Shown here piece after piece: positions 56,110 to 64,000 of a stretch of DNA of 64,000 bases (positions are counted from its first letter, which is position 1; each line of letters opens with the position of its first letter). The DNA is from Symbiodinium sp. CCMP2592. Taxonomy: Eukaryota > Sar > Dinophyceae > Suessiales > Symbiodiniaceae. Location: the NCBI GenBank assembly GCA_905221615.1, contig CAJNDT010001236.1:987670-1051669 (forward strand), written 5' to 3'. The notes below the pieces were generated by a model. The model had not been told where the DNA came from. It worked only from the letters and a program-made list of their open reading frames with translations, and ran no database searches. Position numbers and translations under genes: made by a program.

Positions 56110-57705
56110 AAGCCTCGGGCTTTCTAGGTCAAAGCCAAGGGCCTGCAAATCCCTGGTCCCGGGCCGGACCCTGTTAATCGGGGGGGGTTTCCTGCTATTC
56201 TGGGGGGGGCGGGGCCTGCAAAGGGGTAGCCTTGGAAAACTTGACAAACCTATTCTTTTTATATACGGTTTAATTAGGGAACCACCTGTTTCTGGCAGCA
56301 GAAGATATCACCCAAATCCCAGGGATCCCAAGGCCAGGGATCTCTGACCCTTCCATCTCAAAGCTTCGGGCTTTCTAGGTCAAAGCCAAGGGCCTGCAAA
56401 TCCCTGGTCCCGGGCCGGACCCTGTTAATCGGGGGGGGTTTCCTGCTATTCTGGGGGGGGCGGGGCCTGCAAAGGGGTAGCCTTGGAAAACTTGACAAAC
56501 CTATTCTTTTTATATACGGTTTAATTAGGGAACCACCTGTTTCTGGCAGCAGAAGATATCACCCAAGGGATCCCAAGGCCAGGGATCTCTGACCCTTCCA
56601 TCTCAAAGCTTCGGGCTTTCTAGGTCAAAGCCAAGGGCCTGCAAATCCCTGGTCCCGGGCCGGACCCTGTTAATCGGGGGGGGTTTCCTGCTATTCTGGG
56701 GGGGGCGGGGCCTGCAAAGGGGTAGCCTTGGAAAACTTGACAAACCTATTCTTTTTATATACGGTTTAATTAGGGAACCACCTGTTTCTGGCAGCAGAAG
56801 ATATCACCGAAATCCCAGGGATCCAAGGCCAGGGATCTCTGACCCTTCCATCTCAAAGCTTCGGGCTTTCTAGGTCAAAGCCAAGGCCTTGCAAATCCCT
56901 GGTCCCGGGCCGGACCCTGTTAATCGGGGGGGGTTTCCTGCTATTCTGGGGGGGGGCGGGGCCTGCAAAGGGGTAGCCTCTTGACAAACCTATTCTTTTT
57001 ATATACGGTTTAATTAGGGAACCACCTGTTTCTGGCAGCAGAAGATATCACCCAAATCCCAGGGATCTCTGACCCTTCCATCTCAAAGCTTCGGGCTTTC
57101 TAGGACAAAGCCAAGGGCCTGCAAATCCCTGGTCCCGGGCCGGACCCTGTTAATCGGGGGGGGTTTCCTGCTATTCTGGGGGGGGCGGGGCCTGCAAAGG
57201 GGTAGCCTTGGAAAACTTGACAAACCTATTCTTTTTATATACGGTTTAATTAGGGAACCACCTGTTTCTGGCAGCAGAAGATATCACCCAAATCCCAGGG
57301 ATCCCAAGGCCAGGGATCTCTGACCCTTCCATCTCAAAGCTTCGGGCTTTCTAGGACAAAGCCAAGGGCCTGCAAATCCCTGGTCCCGGGCCGGACCCTG
57401 TTAATCGGGGGGGTTTCCTGCTATTCTGGGGGGGGCGGGGCCTGCAAAGGGGTAGCCTTGGAAAACTTGACAAACCTATTCTTTTTATATACGGTTTAAT
57501 TAGGGAACCACCTGTTTCTGGCAGCAGAAGATATCACCCAAATCCCAGGGATCCCAAGGCCAGGGATCTCTGACCCTTCCATCTCAAAGCTTCGGGCTTT
57601 CTAGGTCAAAGCCAAGGGCCTGCAAATCCCTGGTCCCGGGCCGGACCCTGTTAATCGGGGGGGGTTTCCTGCTATTCTGGGGGGGCTTCCTGCCTGCTAT
57701 TCTGG
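56110..57705. repeat. 250-bp tandem repeat, six full copies and a partial
   Basis: The repeat starts near CTTCGGGCTTTCTAGGTCAA at about 56113, 56364, 56609, 56859, 57089, 57340 and 57590. Each copy contains CCCGGGCCGGACCCTGTTAA, a run of eight or so G, a second G run, TTTTTATATACGGTTTAATT and GGCAGCAGAAGATATCACC. Spacing is 230-251 bp because of small deletions. The last copy ends just before a splice-acceptor-like CTTCTGCTTGTGCAG, so the array may lie in an intron between the 55061 and 57753 exons. Confidence 0.93.
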
Positions 57706-57752
57706 GCAGAGAAAAAGATAATTAATAAATTCTCTTGCTTCTGCTTGTGCAG

Positions 57753-60140
57753 GAGAAGGCAGAAAGGGAGTACTGGCGAAGCATGATGCGAATGAGGGGA
57801 GGCGGTGATGAGTCGCAGCATGAGCAGGAGCAAGAGAATGAGGAGACAGCCATAGTCCTGGACGATGAGGACAAAGCCCTCTCCCAGACTCCTGTGGCAA
57901 AGAAAGAAGCGGATGAGAGCATGAGCCCACCCACGGACCGTGTCAAGCGACAGCTGAGCTTTGGATCGGCTTCATCAGCCGAGTCCAAGCAGTCAAGGCT
58001 GCATAAGTTCTTCCGGTCTCCGTCATCCTTCTCTGACGACAGCAGCATCCATGAGACGCCCAGTCCGCCGCCCAAGAGGCCAAGACATCGCATGGAAGAC
58101 ACTCTTCGTGAGATGTTGAAGAGTGGGCAGCTGTCGCTTGATGGGAAGAAGCTGACCCTGACAGCCCATGAGGATGTCATCCCAAAGCTGCAGCAGGAGG
58201 TGGGCAAGAAGTTTGGGAAGTTCGGAGGTCGGCCCATGAAGCCGGTCAGCGAGAGGAGAGGGGTCATGGGTGGCCTGAAGTCCAACCGGAGAAAGGCAAA
58301 TGAGAAACCTCGGCAGTTTGAGTTGCCTGTGTCCATGAAGAACCGCATCTGCCAGCAAATCTATGAGACCCGTGGGCACCATCCCGCCGAGCAAGACATG
58401 CTCAAGGCCTTTGCAAAGAAGAGCAAGATGAGGTTGGACAAGGTGCAGGACATCTGGGCCAACAGGAGCACATGGGCTCAGCTCGAAAAGAAGGACCATG
58501 GCAACATGATGGGTGGGGAGCAATCCAAGCAGAAGCCAAGGATGAGAGCAGAAGGTGCTGGTGCCAAGCGACAATTCCCTCATGTCGTCCAGAAACTTGG
58601 CCATTGGCTTGACAAAGAACGAGCCCATGGTCATCAGGTGCTGCAGCGACACCTGGCATGGCAGTATGAGCTGCTCCTTCAGGAACACATGCTTGAGCTT
58701 ACGGAGCTGCTTGAGTCTGAGAAGAGTAAGGACATGAGCACAGAGGAGCGGCAGCAGCATGAGGTGAAGCTAAAGCTTGCAGAGAAGCAGATTGAGGCCA
58801 TGCATGGGAGCGAGAAAATGCTGAACAAAAGGGCAAAGACATTGGCCACATGGCTTGGGGCTGAGACGAGGGTTCCAAACCTCGTGACCCAGATAAGTTC
58901 CGTGGAGCAGCAGGTGAGGGCTGAGCTCTCGTGGCAACACCATGACTGGTGCATTCACAAGGTGGCATCAGCAGATGAGGACTTCATGAGACAGTACTTT
59001 GCCAGGCCCAATGAGATCACCCCAGCCATTAGAAAGGCATGTGTTCTGGGCTTCTCCGATCAGGTGCCACTCTGGCTGAAGTCTGGGTCCAAGAAAGAAA
59101 TCATAGCTTCATGGGAAGTAGCAGGCCTCAAGAAGAAGAAGCAGCATCCGCACCTGCATGAGCCGCAGCAGACTGCAGATGAGACAGACCCGGCAGCTGA
59201 GGAGCCTCATGAGGAGTCGAAAGCTGAGGAGCCTCATGAGGAGTCGAAAGCTGAGGAGCATCATGAGAAGCAGCCACATGAGCAGGAGGAACCAGGTGAT
59301 GAGTGGAAGCTCGCCATGCCAGATGAGAAGCATGAGATGGCCCATTTGACCACCCGTCGGCAAGAGAAGGCCGATAGGTACAGGGTCACATTTGAGGCCA
59401 TGCAGCTCGTGAGTGGCTTCTTCGACCATGAGAAGACCCCCGAAGGCCACTGCATGAGAGGCATTCTGATAGTTCCCGGCCAGCATGCACGGTTGGATAA
59501 CATTGACGAGCATGGGAAATGGAAAGAGGATGAGACATTCTTCTACATGGGTCAAGAGAAACGCCACATCAGAGGTGAGAGCTGCGGCCGAGCTCTCATC
59601 AGCTGGCGAAAGCTGCGAGATGAGATGCCACAAGCATTCCGGCATTTCTCCGTCATGAGCCAGCCTGCATCCAACAGTGATGGGATTTGCCTGCCATGGG
59701 TCATAAAGGATCAGGCTAGGCAGTTCCCATTGAGTGTGTGGATGAGGGATGCGTATGGGCCTGCATTCACATCAGATACGGTCAAGACCCTCTTCATGGG
59801 GCATCAGGTTCAATCGAGCATCATGCCTAAGATGACATCAGCATTACAGCTGACTGACACAGATTTCTCACATGCCTTTAAGGCATCAGTGAGAAGAGCC
59901 ATCGATGAGCAGAGCATGAGGCAGGCGGCTCGCCGGAATGAGGAGGATGGCCACCATGAGCAGCAGTTCCCGAAGATGGGCATCAAGGAAATGGCATTGG
60001 CCATCGACGCTGCCATGGAGCACATGATCCAGATGAATGAGAAGACGGAATGGGTCTTGGCTGGGCTCCGCCGCAATGGGTTCTTGGCCCTGAGACCTGA
60101 TGAGCATGGCAAGATGAGGAAGTGCGATCACGAGGCATGA
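57753..60140 (+). CDS. Pogo/Tigger-like DDE transposase
   Basis: The frame is open from 57735 without an ATG; CTTCTGCTTGTGCAG followed by GAG at 57753 looks like a splice acceptor, so I treat this as an internal exon (first Met codon 57783). Residue numbers below count from 57735. Order: acidic and Ser/Pro-rich N-terminus, a helix-turn-helix region (about 198-255) and a second DNA-binding-like segment with HVVQKLGHWLDKERAHGHQV (about 280-300), comparable to CENP-B/Tc5-type domains. Then comes a DDE_1-like core: FSDQVPLW (Asp442), WMRDAYGP (Asp672) and TSALQLTDTDF (Asp708, 35 residues after the second Asp). An Asp/Glu/His-rich insertion with a duplicated HEESKAEEP interrupts the core. The frame closes at TGA 60138-60140, yet continues open in the same frame afterwards. 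Family assignment comes from motif order, without a database search. Confidence 0.72.
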   Translation, partial: EKAEREYWRSMMRMRGGGDESQHEQEQENEETAIVLDDEDKALSQTPVAKKEADESMSPPTDRVKRQLSFGSASSAESKQSRLHKFFRSPSSFSDDSSIHETPSPPPKRPRHRMEDTLREMLKSGQLSLDGKKLTLTAHEDVIPKLQQEVGKKFGKFGGRPMKPVSERRGVMGGLKSNRRKANEKPRQFELPVSMKNRICQQIYETRGHHPAEQDMLKAFAKKSKMRLDKVQDIWANRSTWAQLEKKDHGNMMGGEQSKQKPRMRAEGAGAKRQFPHVVQKLGHWLDKERAHGHQVLQRHLAWQYELLLQEHMLELTELLESEKSKDMSTEERQQHEVKLKLAEKQIEAMHGSEKMLNKRAKTLATWLGAETRVPNLVTQISSVEQQVRAELSWQHHDWCIHKVASADEDFMRQYFARPNEITPAIRKACVLGFSDQVPLWLKSGSKKEIIASWEVAGLKKKKQHPHLHEPQQTADETDPAAEEPHEESKAEEPHEESKAEEHHEKQPHEQEEPGDEWKLAMPDEKHEMAHLTTRRQEKADRYRVTFEAMQLVSGFFDHEKTPEGHCMRGILIVPGQHARLDNIDEHGKWKEDETFFYMGQEKRHIRGESCGRALISWRKLRDEMPQAFRHFSVMSQPASNSDGICLPWVIKDQARQFPLSVWMRDAYGPAFTSDTVKTLFMGHQVQSSIMPKMTSALQLTDTDFSHAFKASVRRAIDEQSMRQAARRNEEDGHHEQQFPKMGIKEMALAIDAAMEHMIQMNEKTEWVLAGLRRNGFLALRPDEHGKMRKCDHEA

Positions 60141-60599
60141 GCCAAGGACAAGCCATTGGGGTGCAAGAGGATCCATCCGACATGGGTCGCCAATCGGTAC
60201 CAGCATGAGAACAATGGAGACATTGAGAAACCCAATTGGGCTCGCATTGAGGGAGCCACTGAGTTGAGTGACCTGGCCCATTGGCACTACAACGATGGGT
60301 TCAAGGATGCCCCAAGCTGGGAGGACATCCCATTTGATGACCATTCCGAGCCCGAATGGTTCATGTGCGCCCAGTTCCAGCTGCCATTAGACCTGAGAAG
60401 GGCCATGCTGGCAAGAGAGGCGACCATGAGCGATGAAGCCAAGGCAAAGAGGGAGAAGAGAAGAGAGAAGAATAAGACCAAGCGGCAGAAGAAGCAACAG
60501 GAGCATCAGCTCACGGATGAGGTCCGGGAGGAGCTGAGAGCAAGCATGCAGGAAAACTCCAGGCTCCTCGCTCTTCCTACTTGCCCTAAACCCCCATGA
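60141..60599 (+). CDS. In-frame continuation of the transposase after a TGA
   Basis: After the TGA the same frame stays open for 152 codons (AKDKPLGCKRIHPTWVANRY and on) and reads like normal protein with Trp/His-rich and Asp/Glu-rich parts. It ends in a basic coiled-coil-like KAKREKRREKNKTKRQKKQQ segment. There is no suitable ATG near the start. Either the TGA is a disabling mutation, a sequencing error, part of a short unrecognised intron, or a recoded stop. The frame ends at a second TGA (60597-60599) that again lies in a CATGAG hexamer, with TTGCCCTAAACCCC just before it. Confidence 0.5.
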   Translation, partial: AKDKPLGCKRIHPTWVANRYQHENNGDIEKPNWARIEGATELSDLAHWHYNDGFKDAPSWEDIPFDDHSEPEWFMCAQFQLPLDLRRAMLAREATMSDEAKAKREKRREKNKTKRQKKQQEHQLTDEVREELRASMQENSRLLALPTCPKPP

Positions 60600-60639
60600 G
60601 ACTCTCCTTCTGTCATGCCACCAGCCAAGGTATGCAGCC

Positions 60640-60951
60640 ATGAGGGATCTGCCATCATCGGCCTCCAAGAGAGGCATGCCGAAGGCCAAGGCGAAGGCGA
60701 AGGCCAAGCCCGAAGCCAAGGCCAAGGGCATGAGATTGGCCAAGATGGGCAAGATGGCCAAAAAGCAGCATAAGAAGCAGCTCAAGAAAGACACATTGAG
60801 CAAAGCGGTGGATGAGCTCCCTGAGCCGCCATTGCCTCCGCCACCCGGCCCACCAGCTATGAGTGCTGACACTGGTGAGCATGACATGACCAAGGGCACA
60901 TGGAGGATAGTCAATGAGGCCTGTGGGTTCGAGAGAAAATTAGCTGGTTGA
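60640..60951 (+). CDS. Lysine/alanine-rich exon-like segment
   Basis: The open frame of about 100 residues begins with ATG at 60640, after an acceptor-like TATGCAG. It contains an AKAKAKAKPEAKAKG repeat, then KKQHKKQLKKD, and a Pro-rich LPEPPLPPPPGPP. It ends near GCTGGTTGAGC, with a strong acceptor (CTCCCTAGCCGCAG) at 60984. It probably links the transposase part to the protease part, or starts a second gene. The basic composition fits DNA or nuclear binding, but no family is recognised. Confidence 0.4.
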   Translation: MRDLPSSASKRGMPKAKAKAKAKPEAKAKGMRLAKMGKMAKKQHKKQLKKDTLSKAVDELPEPPLPPPPGPPAMSADTGEHDMTKGTWRIVNEACGFERKLAG

Positions 60952-60984
60952 GCAAAGCCCATCATAAGCTCTCCCTAGCCGCAG

Positions 60985-62002
60985 GACGCTGGCATTTCGC
61001 TGTATGGGCGGCATGGGTCCATTCTGGGTGTCGGCCGTCAGAACTGCCACATGCTGCTGGAGAAGGACCATTTCTTCCCCAAGCAGCAGAAGGCATGGGT
61101 CAGCAAGAGCCATTGTGAGCGATTGCCAGAGGGTGAGCATAAGGTGTGGAAGTGGGCCCAGATGAGCTTCTACAGGGCCTGGAAGCAGGAAATGCTGCTT
61201 GACATGGGGCTCTTGAGCCAGGACCTGGATCAGCTGGATGGGCTTGAGCAGGTTCACATCCTCCCATACCCAGACATTCAGGCCGGCGGCATAGAGCTGC
61301 AACATCTGCATTTGGGCTGGCGAGTCCTGCTTTGGCACATGCTCCAGAGCTCAATGCAAAGCAAGAGCATGGGCTTCATTAGTCCTGGATGGACACAGCC
61401 ACTATATCTGCATCATGACAATGCCAAAGTGGATGTGGATGCATTCATTGAGTGCATCAAAAAGCAGATGAGTGCTCATACACTGAACTTCCTCCCCCTG
61501 GGGTCTGCTGGGCACTGGGTTTTGCTCGTCATAGATGCGACACATGAGTCTGAGACCCCGAAAGTGAGGCACACCATGCTTTTTCCTCCTTTTCCCTATT
61601 ATAAGGCAGAGTTGTGCATGGGGACTCCTTATTTCGCATTCGCTCGCAGAGCCAGCCCTGAGGTACTATGACTCCCTGCCGGATGAGTCCCAGCGATGCA
61701 GGGACTACGCTGAGAAAATCTTGGCACCCCTGCTCTCCATGGGCCTGCTGCATGAGGCAGTGCTGCCTCCTCGCAGCAACAAGGTCTTCCAGGGAGTCGA
61801 TGAGTGCGGATTCCATGTTCTGGCTGCCATGGAGCAAGAGGCCGCAAAAGCCATGGGGTTTGGAAAGGCCAGCACTGGGTGGCCTTCGCATTCGGCGAAG
61901 AAGTGGCATGAGCGGCTGCATAAGGTCACAAATGCTCTCCGCACTGAGCAGACCAAGCGACTGGATGAGCTGAACCAGCATAAGAAGAAGGAGGAGGCCT
62001 TG
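60985..62002 (+). CDS. Ulp1-like (C48) cysteine protease, at least two exons
   Basis: The first exon starts after CCGCAG at 60984 and is open to 61671. It holds FLPLGSAGHWVLLVIDATHE with the catalytic-type His (codon 61513-61515). A frame change follows within 61564-61660, best explained by a short intron: a GTGAGG donor-like site is at 61564 and a CGCTCGCAG acceptor at 61649, though this exact pair does not keep phase. The next exon gives LRYYDSLPDESQR (Asp codon 61670-61672) and KVFQGVDECGFHVLAAMEQE (Gln and Cys, Cys codon 61804-61806). His, Asp, Gln, Cys in this order and spacing are the hallmark of Ulp1/SENP-type SUMO proteases. Such domains are also carried by several eukaryotic DNA transposons, which fits the adjacent transposase. 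An alternative is a host gene next to the element. Confidence 0.68.
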
Positions 62003-62099
62003 GGAATCAAGATACTCGGACCTTTAGTACTTAGGCCCATTTTCCCTTTTGCAATTAGTCTTCCACATACAGGGACCCTTTTCTTCCTGGGCTTCCCAG

Positions 62100-62436
62100 G
62101 ATGAGAAAAGAGCGAGAGCACATGGCGGCCATGGCTGAGAAACGCATGAGCAAAGGCCTTGAGCTGACTCAGCTTCAGAAGATGGCCCATGAGGTCATTT
62201 GCCAAGGCAAAGTCCTTGAGATCGAGGACATGCCCCAGGCATACTGGGATGAGAGAAATCGAATCGAACTCCATGAGATTGGAGTCTGCAGCCGCTGCCG
62301 GCATGCCTCAGGCTGCCTGAGCTGCGATGAGGGTAAGCTCCTCGCATACTGGATGAGGAAGGAAGCCCGCAGATTGGGCAGGAACATTGCCCCTGAGTAC
62401 AAGCTCAGCTCTGCTGGACATGAGCTGGTCAAATGA
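62100..62436 (+). CDS. C-terminal exon with Cys cluster, after the protease
   Basis: An intron-like stretch from about 62003 to 62099 ends in TTCCTGGGCTTCCCAG followed by G. The exon then reads RKEREHMAAMAEKRMSKGLE, a helical basic part, and GVCSRCRHASGCLSCDEGKL, a CxxC...CxxC pattern that could bind zinc, before a TGA at 62434-62436. The phase of the join to the protease exon is not resolved. I infer that it belongs to the same gene from strand, spacing and composition. Confidence 0.5.
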
Positions 62437-63060
62437 GGAAAAGTCTGCCATTATGAATGCCAGTCCGGGGCTAACCGGGTCCTTTCCATTATGGAACCGG
62501 GTCCTAGGACTTATTATGATGGATGTGACATGGAATGTAGCAAGACATGTGTTCCTGTGGCTCAATGGAAGACATGCTGGACATGTGAAAACTTGTCTTG
62601 TTCTTGCGGCTCAATGGAAAAACAAAACCTGAAAACTTGGTCTCTTCCAAATGGAGATGCATACCTGGACATGTATAAAAAGATGTGTGCTTGTGGCTCG
62701 ATAGAAAAATCAATGCCTGAAACTTGGTTTGATCGAAATGTGAAAACATGTACATCGAAAAATCAAAGCCATACTGACATAATTGCCTGTCCCAAGTTTT
62801 GTAGTTCACATGGAATTTGTTTGTTGCAAGATATTTTTGAAGATCAAAATATTTTGAAGATTCGTTTGTGCCGAGCAAACCAAACAAATGCAACTTGGTG
62901 TTCTTGTGGCTAAACAAAAACAAGAAACTTAAAATTTTATGTTCTGAAACCCTAAAGTCAGCTTTTTGTACGATTCACAACGACTTGAAAATTAGCATGT
63001 TCATGATTAAACATGAAGGGAATCTGAACTTTCGTAACGTCCAGCCCATGCCCTAAACCC
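62437..63060 (+). other. Imperfect repeat region with Cys-rich open frame
   Basis: The words GTGGCTCAATGGAA and GTGAAAACTTG recur at irregular distances (about 62556, 62605, 62690). A 140-residue frame with many Cys (62491-62913) covers it, while the minus strand has an equally long frame. The frame starts with ATG but shows no signal peptide or known domain. I regard it as a probable 3' region of the cluster, though a small Cys-rich protein is not excluded. Confidence 0.35.
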
Positions 63061-63470
63061 TGAACCCTAAACTCTAAACTTATCCAACCCCCAAACCCGC
63101 CCATCCATTCAAGCCCAGAAGCTGCAGGTAGGAAGGGGCACACAGGTAGGTAGAGAGGTATAGTTAGGTAGGCAAGTAGGTATGGATAAGTAGATAGGCA
63201 GGAGGGAAGCTACTTGTAGGTGTAGGTGCGTCGGCAGGCTTCCAGGTCCGTAGGTAGGTAGATAGATAGCTAGGTAGGCGGGCATGTAGGTAAGGAGGCA
63301 TTATGAGGAAAGAGGTTTTAAACCCCTAAACCCCTAACCCCTAAACCCCTGACCCCTGAACCCCTAAACCCTGAACCCTAAATCCAAAACCCGAAACCCT
63401 AAACTAACCTTCAACCCTAAACCCTAAAAGGTAGCAGGCAAAAGTAGTTGTAGGCATTCGTGCAGGCCCT
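63060..63470. repeat. CCCTAAA scraps and GGTA tetranucleotide repeat
   Basis: About 63125-63300 is composed of AGGTAGGTAG-type words, with CCCTAAA/CCCTGAA runs on both sides (63050-63100 and 63315-63430). No gene is visible. Confidence 0.85.
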
Positions 63471-63499
63471 GTCAGGATGTCAGGTGGCCACAGCAGGAG

Positions 63500-63890
63500 T
63501 CTTCGGAGCCCCGTACAGGGGCGTACCCGCGCCAAGGCCTGAGTGGGCCGCGGGATGAACCCCGAATAGGGGTGAGCTTGGACCCCGAACAGGGGTCGTC
63601 GGAGCCCCGTAGAGGGGCGTACCCGCACCAAGGCCGAAGCCCCGAAAAGGGGTGAGCCTGGACCCGAACAGGGGTCGTGAGAACCCCGTGCAGGGGTGTG
63701 GATGAACCCCGAACAGGGGTGAGCTTGGACCCCGAACAGGGGTCGTTAGAGCCCCGCACAGGGGCGTACCGATGAACCCCGAAAAGGGGTGAGGCTGGAC
63801 CCCGAACAGGGGTCGTGAGAACCCCACGCAGGGGTGTGGATGAACCCCGAACAGGGGTGAGGATGAACCCCGAGCAAGGGTGAGCCTGAC
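63500..63890. repeat. Array of about fifteen CCCC-loop-GGGG hairpins
   Basis: Units such as ACCCCGAACAGGGGT, GCCCCGTACAGGGGC and ACCCCGTGCAGGGGT follow each other every 20-60 bp, joined by GAGCTTGGA, CGTACC or GTGGATGA. Loop bases vary while the C4/G4 stems stay complementary in nearly all units, and the outer base often changes together with its partner (A..T or G..C). The minus-strand frames with RPLFG and SSPLFGVHPHP repeats follow from the tandem structure. Confidence 0.88.
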
Positions 63891-63899
63891 CCTCAAAGA

Positions 63900-64000
63900 C
63901 AGATGCAGAGAGCGAGAGAGAGAGACACAGCGAAAATAATTAACGAAGCAAGGAAGGAAGCAAGGAAGGAAGGAAGCAGGGAAGGAAGAAGGAATGATCA
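63900..64000. repeat. GA and GAAG microsatellite at the right edge
   Basis: GAGAGAGAGAGAC is followed by AAGGAAGGAAGCAAGGAAGG-type repeats to the window end. It has no coding meaning. Confidence 0.92.

Noticed and set aside
58023..58760. Long minus-strand frames opposite the transposase (also 57722-58348, 59109-59645, 59886-60344)
   Set aside because: They are shadows of a biased plus-strand coding sequence; only the plus strand shows domain motifs.
63404..63896. Minus-strand proteins with RPLFG/SSPLFGVHPHP repeats
   Set aside because: Open in three frames because of the hairpin array; no start context and low complexity.
1..64000. Spliced-leader, 5S rRNA or tRNA genes
   Set aside because: I looked for the dinoflagellate spliced-leader core and for tRNA-like cloverleafs and found none I could support; the short CGAGTAGCCATGGCGGC at about 46008 is only a partial resemblance to the leader.

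Overview
The window reads as nuclear DNA of a eukaryotic protist, most likely a dinoflagellate. The reasons are: thousands of scattered TTTAGGG/CCCTAAA heptamers (the telomere-type repeat of dinoflagellates and plants) in both orientations; very sparse genes; candidate introns with GC-AG and GA-AG borders followed by G, as known for dinoflagellates; secreted proteins carrying a Glu-Thr-Val-Leu-Leu-Gln segment after the signal peptide; and many short inverted-repeat elements, some inside genes. There are no bacterial operons, and I recognised no rRNA or tRNA gene. The genus cannot be named from the sequence.

Layout. Positions 1-645 are a unique left flank. Positions 646-41900 are three head-to-tail copies of one segment (646-15543, 15544-29222, 29223-about 41900), about 12.7-14.9 kb each. 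Each copy carries about 10.9 kb of repeat-rich non-coding DNA, one gene for a secreted protein with two SnoaL/NTF2-like domains, a conserved 3' flank and about 1.1 kb of AT-rich degenerate repeat. From about 43.0 to 45.8 kb lies a fourth, more diverged copy of the gene and its flanks. Its reading frame is uninterrupted, whereas copies 1-3 carry three insertions in the coding region. Each insertion is bordered by a short direct repeat, and exact removal of each restores the frame. The array therefore records intron gain by small mobile elements (introner-like) next to an intron-free paralogue.

Positions 45.8-52.4 kb are a graveyard of the same inverted-repeat families, with a few possible gene scraps, and end in a perfect 72-bp palindrome. 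From about 52.4 to 62.5 kb the composition changes: the hexamer CATGAG is many-fold over-represented, AT-rich blocks alternate with GC-rich ones, and there is a gene cluster on the + strand. It encodes an acidic/basic protein with FDWDEL repeats, a large pogo/Tigger-like DDE transposase (interrupted by one in-frame TGA), a lysine-rich segment, a Ulp1-like (C48) cysteine protease split over exons, and a C-terminal Cys-cluster exon. I read this as a large autonomous DNA transposon or its decayed remains. About 1.6 kb of 250-bp tandem repeats sits directly before the transposase acceptor site. The window ends with GGTA and GAAG microsatellites and an array of about fifteen CCCC-loop-GGGG hairpins.

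How the parts may connect (inference): at least one inverted-repeat family has TA target duplications, as expected for Tc1/mariner/pogo transposition, and that family has inserted into the tandem gene. A pogo-like transposase in the same neighbourhood is a candidate source of such movement, but no shared terminal sequence has been shown.
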